Shown: one piece after another, positions 42,760 to 51,727 of the stretch
How the letters are laid out: every line of letters begins with the position of its first letter
Position numbering within the stretch: position 1 is the stretch's first letter
Assembly: GCA_963812075.1 (NCBI GenBank)
Contig: CAWETN010000017.1
Coordinates: forward strand, 62,001 to 126,000
Direction of reading: 5' to 3'
Source: JAMXLO01 sp963812075
GTDB lineage: Bacteria; Pseudomonadota; Alphaproteobacteria; Acetobacterales; Acetobacteraceae
DNA length: 64,000 nucleotides
Notes under the pieces: model-generated
Told to the model about the DNA's origin: nothing
The model's input: only the letters and a program-made list of their open reading frames with translations
Databases searched by the model: none
Made by a program: the position numbers and the translations under genes

Positions 42760-43562
42760 GGGTGCCTCGCTTCCGGACGCCGCGCGATCAGCGCGGTGGT
42801 GGCTATCACCTCGGGCAGGGTGCCATCCTTCGCCAGCGGCACAAGCAGCGCCTCTATCTCGGCGGCGAGCCTGGGCACTGCATCGCCCAGCCGGTCCGGA
42901 GCGGTGCTGGAGCGGGACAGCGCGCGCTCCACCAGCTGCTGCACCGTCACCTCCCGCCGCTCGATCACCGTGATCTCGTCCAGCAGGTCGAACGCGGACG
43001 CGAGCAGGATCGCCTCATGGCGGAGCGTCCCGTCGGCCCGGCACCTCGGATGGCTGCTGTCATCCGCGGCGTAGCGACGGACCAGCGCCTGGTACGCCGC
43101 CGTCCAGCCGGTGTCCGGCGCATCGCGATGGCCGCTGCTGAACAGCGCGACCGCCCCGTCCGGCTCGACCAGCGTCTCCAGCGATCGCAGAGTCGCGGGT
43201 CGGTCCATCCACTGGAACGACCGCCCCATCGTCACCAGGCGGAACCGCCCAAGCGACGGCGACAGGTCGAACGAGCTGCCGCGGGCAAACCGGATGCGCC
43301 CGACCGCCCCGAACTCCACCTCGGCGATCCGCAGCATCTCCGGCTCCGGGTCCATGGCGACCACCTCGCCGGCCAGCCGCGCGAAGGCGCCCGCCAGCAT
43401 GCCCGGCCCGCAGCCCAGGTCCAGCACCCGGTCGGCGCGCGACAGGCCGACGAACCGCCGCACGTGCTCGATCAGCCGGGGCGCATAGGCCGGGCGCCCG
43501 GCCAGATAGTGCGACGCGGCGGTCCGGAAACGGTGGGGCTGAAAAAGCGAGGCTTCTGCCAT
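42756..43562 (-). CDS. Class I SAM-dependent methyltransferase
   Basis: A 268-residue methyltransferase: SHYLAGRPAYAPRLIEHVRR, motif I VLDLGCGPGMLAGAFARL, the acidic motif VVAMDPEPEMLRIAE, and MGRSFQWMDRPATL. It resembles the UbiE/Coq5-like and trans-aconitate-type group but the substrate is not clear. Start ATG 43562 begins MAEASLFQPHRFRTAA. It is the first gene of the minus-strand group leading to HugZ, lipocalin and fgd, and divergent from chvI. Confidence 0.82.
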   Translation of the reverse strand: MAEASLFQPHRFRTAASHYLAGRPAYAPRLIEHVRRFVGLSRADRVLDLGCGPGMLAGAFARLAGEVVAMDPEPEMLRIAEVEFGAVGRIRFARGSSFDLSPSLGRFRLVTMGRSFQWMDRPATLRSLETLVEPDGAVALFSSGHRDAPDTGWTAAYQALVRRYAADDSSHPRCRADGTLRHEAILLASAFDLLDEITVIERREVTVQQLVERALSRSSTAPDRLGDAVPRLAAEIEALLVPLAKDGTLPEVIATTALIARRPEARHP

Positions 43563-43667
43563 GATCCGTTCACCTCCCGTCCGCAATGCGCCACAATCTG
43601 GTGTCAGGGGTTGCCGTAACGACCGAAACGGAGCCTGGCCATGACCGTACCCCCTAAGGAAAGCTCG

Positions 43668-44369
43668 ATGAAGCAGACCATCGCCCTGGTCGACGACGAC
43701 CGGAACATCCTGACCAGCATCCAGATGACGCTGGAGCAGGAGGGTTTCCAGGTCCGCACGTACACCGACGGCGAAAGCGCGCTGCAGGGACTGAACGCCC
43801 GCCCGGTGGACCTGGCCGTGCTCGACATCAAGATGCCGCGGATGGACGGCATGGAGCTGCTGCAGCGGCTGCGCCAGCGCAGCTCCATGCCGGTGATCTT
43901 CCTCACCTCGAAGGACGAGGAGGTGGACGAACTGATGGGGCTGCGGCTCGGCGCGGACGACTACATCACCAAGCCGTTCTCCCAGCGCCTGCTGATCGAG
44001 CGCATCCGCGCCCTGCTGCGGCGGAACGAAGCGAGCCGTGCGGAAGGCTCGGGAGCGGCCCCGGGCGGGGTGATGGTGCGGGGCGAGCTGACGCTGGACG
44101 AGACCAAGCACCAGTGCATCTGGCACGGCCAGGACATTCAGCTCACGGTCACCGAGTTCCTGCTGGTGAAGGCGCTGGCGGCCCGGCCCGGCATGGTGAA
44201 AAGTCGCGACCAGCTGATCGACGCTGCGTACGGCGAGAACATCTACGTCGACGACCGCACGATCGACAGCCACATCAAGCGGATCCGCAAGAAGTTCCGT
44301 ACCGGCGACGACGATTTCAACCATATCGAGACGCTCTACGGCATCGGCTACCGCTACAAGGAGCACTGA
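43668..44369 (+). CDS. chvI: Response regulator ChvI
   Basis: A 233-residue OmpR-type regulator. The receiver domain has acidic residues LVDDDRN and phosphorylation site Asp53 in VLDIKMPRMDG; the C-terminal winged helix includes TEFLLVKALAARPGMVKSRD and DDRTIDSHIKRIRKKFR. ATG 43668 was chosen because AAGGA lies seven bases upstream; an in-frame ATG at 43641 would add nine residues. In rhizobia ChvI controls envelope and acid-stress genes. The sensor gene follows after nine bases. Confidence 0.95.
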   Translation: MKQTIALVDDDRNILTSIQMTLEQEGFQVRTYTDGESALQGLNARPVDLAVLDIKMPRMDGMELLQRLRQRSSMPVIFLTSKDEEVDELMGLRLGADDYITKPFSQRLLIERIRALLRRNEASRAEGSGAAPGGVMVRGELTLDETKHQCIWHGQDIQLTVTEFLLVKALAARPGMVKSRDQLIDAAYGENIYVDDRTIDSHIKRIRKKFRTGDDDFNHIETLYGIGYRYKEH

Positions 44370-44378
44370 CCCGCCGCC

Positions 44379-46058
44379 ATGCCCGACGGCTCCGCCCTCA
44401 CCGCGCTGGCGCCTGCTGCCGCCCCGCAGCAGAAGCGGTTCCGCGCGCGCTGGGTGTCGCCGCTGCTGCGCCGCATCCTGCTGGTGAACGCGCTGCCGCT
44501 GGCCCTGCTGGTGGCAGCGCTGCTGTATCTCGACCAGTACCAGAACGGGCTGCTGGAGGCGGAGGTGTCGGCGCTGCGCGAACAGGCGCGGATCTACGCC
44601 GGTGCGCTGGGCGAGAGCGCGGTGCGCCCGACCGATCCGGACAATCCGAAGCTCGCCGTCGACATCGCCCGGCCGCTGCTGCGCCGGCTGACCGAGCCGA
44701 CGCCCGGCGCACAGGCGAAGATCTACGCGCCGGACGGCACGCTCATCGCCGATTCCCGCGTGCGCGAGGGCTCTGGAGGCGCGGTGAACACCGAACCGCT
44801 GCCGCCGGCCGCGACGCACGGCCCGATCGTCGGCGCGATCGGCTGGATCTACGACAAGGTGCTGACGCTGCTGCCGCATGAGACCCCGGCCCCGCTGATG
44901 GTGGACATGACGCCGGGCGCCGGCGGCATCGAGTGGCAGCCGGACGTGAAGGAGGAGCTGCGGCTGAACAGCTCCGGCCAGAGCCGCGAGATGCCGCCCT
45001 ACATCCGGCGGACCAAGGACAACCAGCTGCTGGTCACCGTAGCCGAGCCGATCGAGCGCGACCGGCACACCGTGGGCATCATCCTGCTGACGCGCGACGC
45101 ACGCGAGGTGGAGACCAGCCTGTTTGTGGTGCGCATCTCGATCCTGGCGCTGTTCGGCCTGGCGCTGGCGCTGACCGTGCTGCTGTCGTGGTACCTGTCG
45201 CTGACCATCGCGCGCCCCATCCTCCGGCTGGCAGGCGCCGCAGCCGACATGCGCGAGGGCCATGGTCGCGCCGGCAGCGTGCCGGCGCCGCTGCTGGCAC
45301 GGCGCGACGAGGTGGGGGCCCTGGCCACGGCGCTGTCGGATTCGGCGCAGGCGCTGTTCGCGCGGATGGACGCGATCGAGAAGTTCGCCGCCGACGTGGC
45401 GCACGAGATAAAGAACCCGCTGTCCTCGATCCGCAGCGCGATCGAGACATTGCGCCGCATCGAAGACCCGGAGCGGCAGAAGCAGCTGCTGACCATCATC
45501 GCGCAGGACGTGACGCGGCTCGACCGGCTGATCAGCGATGTGAGCGACGCGTCACGGCTTGACGCCGAGTTGTCGCGCGTCGCCGCCGAGCCGGTGGACG
45601 TGGTGCCGATGCTGCACGCGCTGCGCGACCTCGACGAAGCGACCCGCGACGCCGAGAACGACCCGCGCGTGGTGGTGGATGCACCGGCCAGCCTGATGGT
45701 GTGGGCGGTGGAGGACCGGCTCGTGCAGGTGCTGCGCAACCTGATCACCAACGCCCAGTCGTTCAGCCCGCCGCGCGGGCGGATCGCGGTGACCGCGCGC
45801 CTGGCCGGCGGCATGGCGGAGATCAGCGTCGAGGATGAAGGCCCGGGCATCCCCGACGGCAAGCTCGAACAGATCTTCGACCGGTTCTATTCCGAGCGGC
45901 CGCAGGGCGAGAAATTCGGCCAGCACTCGGGGCTGGGTCTGTCGATCAGCCGGCAGATCATCGAGGCGCTGCACGGACGGATCACCGCCGAGAACCGGCG
46001 GGGGATCGGTAACAGGGTGATGGGCGCGCGGTTCGTGGTGATGCTGCCGCGGGTGTAG
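44379..46058 (+). CDS. chvG: Sensor histidine kinase ChvG
   Basis: A 559-residue membrane kinase. The N-terminal helix (LLRRILLVNALPLALLVAAL) and a second helix near ISILALFGLALALTVLLSWY enclose a large periplasmic sensor typical of ChvG. A HAMP region follows, then the phospho-acceptor His342 in DVAHEIKNPLSSIR, N-box VLRNLITNAQSF, and G-boxes DEGPGIPDGKLEQIFDRFYS and HSGLGLSISRQI. It partners ChvI. In many alphaproteobacteria hprK follows directly; here a 4 kb insertion intervenes. Confidence 0.95.
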   Translation: MPDGSALTALAPAAAPQQKRFRARWVSPLLRRILLVNALPLALLVAALLYLDQYQNGLLEAEVSALREQARIYAGALGESAVRPTDPDNPKLAVDIARPLLRRLTEPTPGAQAKIYAPDGTLIADSRVREGSGGAVNTEPLPPAATHGPIVGAIGWIYDKVLTLLPHETPAPLMVDMTPGAGGIEWQPDVKEELRLNSSGQSREMPPYIRRTKDNQLLVTVAEPIERDRHTVGIILLTRDAREVETSLFVVRISILALFGLALALTVLLSWYLSLTIARPILRLAGAAADMREGHGRAGSVPAPLLARRDEVGALATALSDSAQALFARMDAIEKFAADVAHEIKNPLSSIRSAIETLRRIEDPERQKQLLTIIAQDVTRLDRLISDVSDASRLDAELSRVAAEPVDVVPMLHALRDLDEATRDAENDPRVVVDAPASLMVWAVEDRLVQVLRNLITNAQSFSPPRGRIAVTARLAGGMAEISVEDEGPGIPDGKLEQIFDRFYSERPQGEKFGQHSGLGLSISRQIIEALHGRITAENRRGIGNRVMGARFVVMLPRV

Positions 46059-46060
46059 CC

Positions 46061-46303
46061 CCGCTGGGCGTTGGCTCTTATGCCATCGGCTTTTCGATCG
46101 CACGAAAGGGAGAGGGCTGGTACTTCGAACATGGCGGCAGCAACTGGGGATTTCGCTGCCTGGCGACCGCGCATCGTGCCAAGGGTTATGGTGTGGTCGT
46201 CATGACCAACGGCGACAACGGACAACTGCTGATGCAGGAAATCGTCGATCGGGTGGCGCGCGCCTATGGCTGGGACATGCTCGACAAGCCACCTTTGCGG
46301 TAG
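46061..46303 (+). pseudogene. C-terminal fragment of a class C beta-lactamase-type serine hydrolase
   Basis: Directly after the chvG stop, an open frame reads PLGVGSYAIGFSIARKGEGW, YFEHGGSNWGFRCLATAHRA, KGYGVVVMTNGDNGQLLMQE and ends at TAG 46303. The HGG motif and the NWGF / MTNGDNG blocks are those of the C-terminal end of class C beta-lactamase / serine hydrolase proteins. There is no start codon and the catalytic SxxK part is missing, so it is debris from a gene cut by the recombination that separated chvG from hprK. Confidence 0.8.
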
Positions 46304-46360
46304 CGTAGACAGCGGCTGTCGGCGCAATCGCAGCCCATTCCGTCCCGTGCAAGGCGCGGC

Positions 46361-47863
46361 CTACTGCATCTGCATCCCCTGCAGCCGGATCAACCCGTCC
46401 GGCACCTGCTGGAATCCGACCAGCGCCTTTTTCATCCCGACGGTGTTCTTGCCGGTCCACAGATAGATCAGCGGCAGGTCCTTGCGCTCCTGCTCCCATA
46501 CCTTGGCATAGAACGGTCGGCGCTGATCCACCGCTGGCACCGTGCGCGCGTCGTCAAGAGCCTTGTCCACGTCCGGATTGCTGTAGTGGCCGTAGTTGAA
46601 CGTGCCGCCGGTGTGCAGCATCTGCCACATGTTGCCGTCCGGGTCGCTGCGGCCCGACCAGCCGATCAGATAGGCCTGGAAGTCGCCGGCATACGCCGCC
46701 TGCAGCGACGAGGCGAACTCCATCGCCTTGATCTTCACGTCGAAGCCGGCCTCGCTCGCCATCGACTGGATGACCTCGCCGGCCTGCTGGATATCCGAGC
46801 CGTTGGTGATGGTCAGCGTCACCGGCACGGGGATCGGCACGCCGGCCTGCTGCAGCAGCGCCTTGGCCTTCGCAACGTCGCGCGCCGGCACCTTCAGGTT
46901 GCTGAAGAACGGCGAGCTGGGCGGATTGGCCTCGACCGTCGGCGTATACATGCCTGAATACACGACCTGGATCAGCGCCTCGCGATCGATCGCCAGCTCG
47001 AACGCCTGGCGCACGAGGGCGTTCTTGCCGAGCGCCGTCTCCTGCGCCGAGCCGTTGCCGGTGTTCACCGTGACGCCGGTGTAGGCGAGCGAGTCGCCGA
47101 TCGCCGTCTTCAGCTTCGGATCCTTCTGCACCGCCGGCACGTCGGTCGGCAGGATGTACTCGACGATGTCCAGCGTGCCGGCCTGCAGGTTCGCCAGGCG
47201 CACCGACGAGTTCGGGTTGGGCAGATAGACCACCTGGTCGAAGTGGATCGACTTCGCATCCCAGTAGCCGGGAAAGCGCTTCAGCACGATGCGGTCCTGC
47301 GCCACACGGCTCTCGAAGCTGAACGGACCGGCGCAGACCGGGTGCAGGCCGAACTTGTCCCCGGCCGCCTCCGCCGCCTTGGGCGAGATCATGATGCCGG
47401 CGCGATCGGTGAGCTGGGCCAGTAGCTGTGCCGCGGGTGCCTTCAGGTTCAGCTGCACGGTCAGCGGGTCCACGACGTCGATGCTGTCGATCGAGTTCAC
47501 CTCGCCGCGCCGCATGCTGCCTTTGGCGGTGAGGTCGCGGTTCAGCTTGTACTTCACCGCCTCGGCGTCGAGTTTTTCCCCGTCCTGGAACCGCACGCCG
47601 TCGCGGATGTGGATGACGAGATGCGCCGGGTCCTTCCATTCGTAGCCGGTCGCAAGCACCGGCACGATGTTCAGTTTCGCGTCGATGTCGAACAGCTTGT
47701 CGCAGAGCCCGGAGAATACAATGCGGCCGACATAGGACGAGCCAAGCGTCGGATCGAGCAGGTCGGGGTCCTCGCGCAGGCCGACATGCAGGATCCGGTC
47801 CTGCGCTAGCGCCGGCGCGGCGAGCGATGCCGCACACAACAGGCCGAGTGCGAACCGACGCAT
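46361..47863 (-). CDS. ABC transporter substrate-binding protein, family 5 (peptide/nickel type)
   Basis: A 500-residue periplasmic protein with signal MRRFALGLLCAASLAAPALA. Mature features: LREDPDLLDPTLGSSYVGRI, DGVRFQDGEKLDAEAVKYKL, GPFSFESRVAQDRIVLKRFP, and RQAFELAIDREALIQVVYSG, all typical of DppA/OppA relatives. No permease or ATPase genes are adjacent, so it must use a transporter encoded elsewhere or is an orphan. It lies within the segment inserted between chvG and hprK. The ligand may be a peptide, glutathione or an opine-like compound. Confidence 0.9.
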   Translation of the reverse strand: MRRFALGLLCAASLAAPALAQDRILHVGLREDPDLLDPTLGSSYVGRIVFSGLCDKLFDIDAKLNIVPVLATGYEWKDPAHLVIHIRDGVRFQDGEKLDAEAVKYKLNRDLTAKGSMRRGEVNSIDSIDVVDPLTVQLNLKAPAAQLLAQLTDRAGIMISPKAAEAAGDKFGLHPVCAGPFSFESRVAQDRIVLKRFPGYWDAKSIHFDQVVYLPNPNSSVRLANLQAGTLDIVEYILPTDVPAVQKDPKLKTAIGDSLAYTGVTVNTGNGSAQETALGKNALVRQAFELAIDREALIQVVYSGMYTPTVEANPPSSPFFSNLKVPARDVAKAKALLQQAGVPIPVPVTLTITNGSDIQQAGEVIQSMASEAGFDVKIKAMEFASSLQAAYAGDFQAYLIGWSGRSDPDGNMWQMLHTGGTFNYGHYSNPDVDKALDDARTVPAVDQRRPFYAKVWEQERKDLPLIYLWTGKNTVGMKKALVGFQQVPDGLIRLQGMQMQ

Positions 47864-47930
47864 GATGGTGTCCTCCCTGGCAAGGCGGCGGACTATGCGA
47901 GCGGTATCCGGTGTCGGGCAACTATCCTGA

Positions 47931-47985
47931 CACCTCTCCCGCCGAGCGGGATCGGTCGCCGCGCGTCAGCGCGGCGGGTGAGGGT
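47931..47985 (-). repeat. Left inverted repeat flanking the DUF559 gene
   Basis: Read on the minus strand this 55-base block runs ACCCTCACCCGCCGCGC through a small palindrome to CGGCGGGAGAGGTG. It is an inverted, imperfect copy of 48371-48423. The DUF559 stop codon lies inside it. Confidence 0.7.
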
Positions 47986-48322
47986 ACCGCCGCCGGCACA
48001 TCGCCATCTCCTCCACCAGCCGCTCCCTGACAGCCGCGAAATCGCACAGGATCTCGCGATTCCAGAAGCGGACCACGCACCGGCCGGCTGCTTCAAGCCA
48101 CGCAGTGGCCTGGCATCGACGGTCGAAGCGGCGTGCTGGCCGCCATCTGCCTCGACCGGGAGCCGAAGTTCCAGGCAGGCGAAGATCGGCGATGAAAGGG
48201 CCCACAGGATGCTGACGGCGGAATTTCTGGCCTTCGAGGTGTCTGTTGCGCAGCAGCTTCCAGAGCACGGCTTCTGCGGCGGTGGGATGCCGCCTGGCGT
48301 CGCGTGCGCGGTCGTTGGCCAT
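47966..48322 (-). CDS. DUF559 endonuclease-like protein, two compensating frameshifts
   Basis: A 118-residue protein of the DUF559 family (Vsr-like, PD-(D/E)xK fold). It starts MANDRARDARRHPTAAEAVL and has WKLLRNRHLEGQKFRRQHPV, GPFIADFACLELRL, an active-site-like VEADGGQHA, then WLEAAGRCVVRFWNREIL. An extra base near 48183 and a missing base near 48110 shift and restore the frame in the middle, which would otherwise read RLPGTSAPGRGRW. It is bracketed by inverted repeats. DUF559 members are common in Proteobacteria, with no proven function I can name. Confidence 0.75.
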   Translation of the reverse strand: MANDRARDARRHPTAAEAVLWKLLRNRHLEGQKFRRQHPVGPFIADLRLPGTSAPGRGRWRPARRFDRRCQATAWLEAAGRCVVRFWNREILCDFAAVRERLVEEMAMCRRRYPHPPR

Positions 48323-48370
48323 GCGACGAGGATGACGGATGGCAATGAAAGAAGTGTGTGCGGCGGATAG

Positions 48371-48423
48371 ACCCTCACCGCCGTGCCTCGGCACGGCGAC
48401 CTCTCCCGCCGAGCGGGAGAGAT
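48371..48423 (+). repeat. Right inverted repeat flanking the DUF559 gene
   Basis: ACCCTCACCGCCGTGCC, then GGCACGGCGACC, then CTCTCCCGCCGAGCGGGAGAG: two small palindromes in a row. The same arrangement, inverted, sits at 47931-47985, so the DUF559 gene lies between the two copies. Confidence 0.7.
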
Positions 48424-48438
48424 GTTCTTGTCGCGGTT

Positions 48439-49233
48439 CTACGCCGGCCGGTACCAGGCCGGCTTCCGCTTTTCGCGAAACGCCGTCGTGCCTTCCTGCC
48501 CCTCCGCCGACTGCCGCTGCATCCAGCCCTCATGCGCCAGCAGTTCGACCTCGCGTTCGCCGAGCAGCAGCCCGTTCGATCCCAGCACGGAAAGCTTGGT
48601 GCGCGCGATCGCACCCGGTGCGCCCAGCACGATCGCGTCGAGCACATCGGCCAGCCGCGCCTCCATCCGGTCCGCCGCCACGACCTCGTGCACCAGGCCG
48701 ATGCGCGCGGCCTCGTCGACACCGAACCGCTCTCCCGTCACCGCATAGCGCCTGGTCTGCCGCAGGCCGATCGCATTCACCATGTGTGTCGAGATCGGCG
48801 TCGGCGCGATGCCGTGGCGCACCTCGCTGATGGCGAACAGTGCGTCCGGGGTCGCCAGTGCCACATCGACGCAGCAGGCGATGCCGACACCGCCGCCGAA
48901 GCAGGCGCCGTGGATCACCGCCAGCGTGGGCTTCGGCAGCTCGTTCAGCGTCTTGCTGAAGCGCACCGTGATGATCGAGGCCGTATGGTTCTCCTGCGGT
49001 CCCTGACGCGACAGGCGGTTCAGCCAGTTGAGGTCGGCGCCGGCCTGGAAATGCCGACCGGCGCCGCGGATCACCAGCGCCCGCACCGCATCGTCATGCC
49101 CGAGCGTTTCCAGCGCGGCGGTCAGGCCGCGCAGCAGGTCCTCGTCGTAGGCATTCGCCGCCTCGGGCCGGTTGAGCGTCAGCGTGGCGATGCCCCGGTC
49201 GTCGGTGGCCAGCAGGAACCTTGCGTCAGTCAC
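48439..49233 (-). CDS. Enoyl-CoA hydratase/isomerase family protein
   Basis: A 264-residue crotonase. Visible: LTLNRPEAANAYDEDLLRGL, FQAGADLNWLNRL (oxyanion-hole region), HGACFGGGVGIACCVDVALA and ISEVRHGIAPTPISTHMVNA. The subgroup resembles methylglutaconyl-CoA hydratases of leucine degradation, though this is not certain. The start GTG 49233 overlaps the stop of the upstream threonine dehydratase-like gene (GTGA), so the two are coupled and may act in amino-acid breakdown. Confidence 0.85.
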   Translation of the reverse strand: MTDARFLLATDDRGIATLTLNRPEAANAYDEDLLRGLTAALETLGHDDAVRALVIRGAGRHFQAGADLNWLNRLSRQGPQENHTASIITVRFSKTLNELPKPTLAVIHGACFGGGVGIACCVDVALATPDALFAISEVRHGIAPTPISTHMVNAIGLRQTRRYAVTGERFGVDEAARIGLVHEVVAADRMEARLADVLDAIVLGAPGAIARTKLSVLGSNGLLLGEREVELLAHEGWMQRQSAEGQEGTTAFREKRKPAWYRPA

Positions 49234-50162
49234 GCGTCCGCAACCTTCGCCGGATCGGTGTTGGCACCGCACACCAGCACGCCCACCTGCGCATGCGCTG
49301 GTGCCTCGAACGCGCCACAGAGCAGCGCCGCGAGCGCGGTCGCGCCGCCCGGTTCGGCAACCAGGCGCAGCCGGTCCCACAGCAGGCGCTGCGCCTGGGC
49401 GATGGCGGCGTCCGGCACCAGCACGGACGCCGCCACGTGGGCTTGGGCGATCGGGAACATCAGACCGCCGACCTGACGCGCCCCGAGGCTGTCCGCCGCC
49501 AGCCCGCCGACCTGGGCGTCCACCGGATGCCCGGCCCGCAGCGCGTCATGCAGGGTCGGGCAGCTTTCGGGCTCGACGCTGACCACCTCGACGCTGCTCG
49601 CGTACCACGCCGCGATGCCGCCGATCAGCCCGCCGCCGCCGGTTGCCACCAACAGGTGCGTCAGCTCCGGCGCATCCTGCTCGAATTCCCGCCCCACCGT
49701 GCCCTGGCCCGCCAGGACATCCGGATGGTCATAGGCATGCACCTCCAGCGCGCCGGTCTCCGCCTGGCGGTCGCGACACGCGGCCAGCGCTTCGGCATAG
49801 TTCGCGCCGGCCTGCACCACCCGTGCGCCGTAACTTTTGATACGCGCCACCTTCGTCGCCGGCGTCGTGCACGGAACGAAAATTTCCGCGCTCACCCCGA
49901 GGATGCGGGCGGCGTACGCCACAGCCGCGCCGTGGTTGCCGCCCGATGCCGCGATCACGCCGGCACCCGGCACGCTGGCCGACAACAAACGATTGAAGGC
50001 CCCGCGCGGCTTGAAACTGCCGGTGTGCTGCAGCAGCTCCAGTTTCAGCGTCACCGGCAGATTCATTCCGCAGTCGATGGAATTCAGCCGAATGACCGGC
50101 GTATGCCTGACGTGGCCGCCGATCCTGGCCGCCGCCGCCGCAATATTGTTTCGACTGATCAT
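49230..50162 (-). CDS. Threonine/serine dehydratase-like PLP enzyme
   Basis: A 310-residue fold-type II PLP protein. The PLP lysine is Lys51 in HTGSFKPRGAFN; the substrate loop is ASGGNHGAAVAYAARILG, and the phosphate-binding loop is VATGGGGLIGGIAAWY. It lacks the C-terminal ACT-like domain of IlvA, as in catabolic threonine dehydratases and serine racemases. The product would be a 2-oxo acid and ammonia. It is divergent from hprK with an 82-base gap and marks the right end of the inserted segment. Confidence 0.85.
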   Translation of the reverse strand: MISRNNIAAAAARIGGHVRHTPVIRLNSIDCGMNLPVTLKLELLQHTGSFKPRGAFNRLLSASVPGAGVIAASGGNHGAAVAYAARILGVSAEIFVPCTTPATKVARIKSYGARVVQAGANYAEALAACRDRQAETGALEVHAYDHPDVLAGQGTVGREFEQDAPELTHLLVATGGGGLIGGIAAWYASSVEVVSVEPESCPTLHDALRAGHPVDAQVGGLAADSLGARQVGGLMFPIAQAHVAASVLVPDAAIAQAQRLLWDRLRLVAEPGGATALAALLCGAFEAPAHAQVGVLVCGANTDPAKVADA

Positions 50163-50244
50163 GACAAAGCGACGCTGGCACTTCCCCTGCGAGGCGACAA
50201 GGTGGGCTTTCTTTCCGCCGCATCCCGGCCCAGACTGCCGGCCC

Positions 50245-50667
50245 ATGCAGATCCACGGGAGCTGCGCGAGCCGGACCGGCGACGGCGTGTTGCTGATAGG
50301 TCCACCGGGAGCAGGCAAATCCGACCTCCTGCTGCGCCTGCTGGCGCGCGGCTTTGAACTAGTGGCGGACGACCAGGTGGAGATCGAGGATGGCGTGGCC
50401 CGGCCCGTGCCGGCGCTCGCCGGGTTGCTCGAGGTGCGCGGTCTCGGGATCGTGCGGCTGCCGCACGCCGCGTCGGCCAGGCTGGCACTCGCGGTCCAGC
50501 TCGTTGCCGAGACCGCGCGTCTGCCAGGCATCGCCCGACACGACATGCTCGACCTGCCGCTGTCCACCGTCGATCCCTGGCTCGCCTCGGCGCCCGAGCG
50601 TGTCGCCTTGGCGCTGGACTGCGCGCTTGGCCGGGTGACGCAGGTCGCCGGAGCCTTTACGGCATGA
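50245..50667 (+). CDS. hprK: HPr kinase/phosphorylase, short alphaproteobacterial form
   Basis: A 140-residue kinase domain that phosphorylates a serine of HPr. Walker A is GPPGAGKSD (residues 19-27), followed by ELVADDQVEIEDG and LEVRGLGIVRLPH, the HprK signature. The N-terminal domain of Gram-positive HprK is absent, as usual in alphaproteobacteria. Start ATG 50245 gives MQIHGSCASRTGDGVLLIG. The stop overlaps the rapZ start (ATGA). HPr Ser66 encoded downstream is the likely target. Confidence 0.93.
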   Translation: MQIHGSCASRTGDGVLLIGPPGAGKSDLLLRLLARGFELVADDQVEIEDGVARPVPALAGLLEVRGLGIVRLPHAASARLALAVQLVAETARLPGIARHDMLDLPLSTVDPWLASAPERVALALDCALGRVTQVAGAFTA

Positions 50668-51671
50668 CCGGCGACCGCCGGAGGGTCGTACTGGTCAGCG
50701 GCCTCTCGGGCGGCGGCAAGTCATCGGTGCTGCGCGAACTGGAGGACCTGGGCTATGAGGCGGTCGACAATCTGCCGCTCTTGATGCTGGACGACATGGT
50801 GGCCCGGGGCGAGCGCAAGCTGGCGATCGGCGTCGATGCACGGACCTCCGGGTTCCAGGCCGAGCTGGTGCTGGAGGCCATGCAGCGGCTGCGGGCCAAT
50901 CCCGCGCTGCGACCGGAACTGGTCTACGCCTGGGCGGACGAGACCACGCTGCTGCGCCGCTACACCGAGACACGGCGGCGCCACCCGCTGGCGCCGCAGG
51001 GCCGCGTGGCGGACGCGATCACCCGGGAAGAGTCGCTGACCGCGCCGCTGCGCGAGGGCGCCGACCTTGTCATCGATACCTCGGAACTGCCGCCGCCCGC
51101 GCTCCGGCGGTTGATCGACCGGCACTTCGGCAGCGGCAGCGACGCCGAGGAGAGCCGGCTTGTCGTATCGTTGATCTCGTTCGCCTATAGGCATGGACTG
51201 CCGCGCGAAGCAGATCTGGTATTCGATGCACGCTTTTTGCGGAACCCGCACTACGACCCCATCTTACGGCCACGGACGGGGCTGGACCCCGAGGTCGGCG
51301 CCTTCATCGAGGCCGATCCCGACTTCGCGACATTCTTTGTCCAGATGGCTGATATGATCGACTTGCTCTTGCCGAGGTTCGTGCAGGAGAGCAAGAAGTA
51401 TGCTGCGATCACGATTGGGTGTACAGGCGGCCGGCACCGCTCGGTTTATCTGGTCGAGAAGCTGGCGCATCATCTGGCAGAACGCATCGCGATAGCGCGG
51501 GAGGCGGGCGAGACGGGCCTCGGCTGGCGCTTGCACGTGACGCATCGCGAGCTGGCCCGGGAGGGGCTCGAGGCGGCCTACCTGACCGATCGACCTGTCG
51601 TGCGGACAGGTAAAGCCTTGGATTCCCTCGACGCGGCGATAGTCGCGCCGGTTCAGGCACAGGAGGCCTGA
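50664..51671 (+). CDS. rapZ: RNase adapter protein RapZ
   Basis: A 335-residue nucleotide-binding protein with Walker A GLSGGGKSS (13-21) and the C-terminal block TIGCTGGRHRSVYLVEKLA that binds RNA or amino-sugar phosphate. In enterobacteria RapZ guides RNase E to a small RNA controlling GlmS; in alphaproteobacteria it is a conserved member of this PTS operon and its role is less clear. The internal segment FAYRHGLPREADLVFDARFL is typical. It overlaps hprK by four bases. Confidence 0.95.
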   Translation: MTGDRRRVVLVSGLSGGGKSSVLRELEDLGYEAVDNLPLLMLDDMVARGERKLAIGVDARTSGFQAELVLEAMQRLRANPALRPELVYAWADETTLLRRYTETRRRHPLAPQGRVADAITREESLTAPLREGADLVIDTSELPPPALRRLIDRHFGSGSDAEESRLVVSLISFAYRHGLPREADLVFDARFLRNPHYDPILRPRTGLDPEVGAFIEADPDFATFFVQMADMIDLLLPRFVQESKKYAAITIGCTGGRHRSVYLVEKLAHHLAERIAIAREAGETGLGWRLHVTHRELAREGLEAAYLTDRPVVRTGKALDSLDAAIVAPVQAQEA

Positions 51672-51727
51672 GACGACGTCATGAGCAACCGAACGCCACT
51701 CTTTGCCAGGGAAGCCTGGTACCAATC

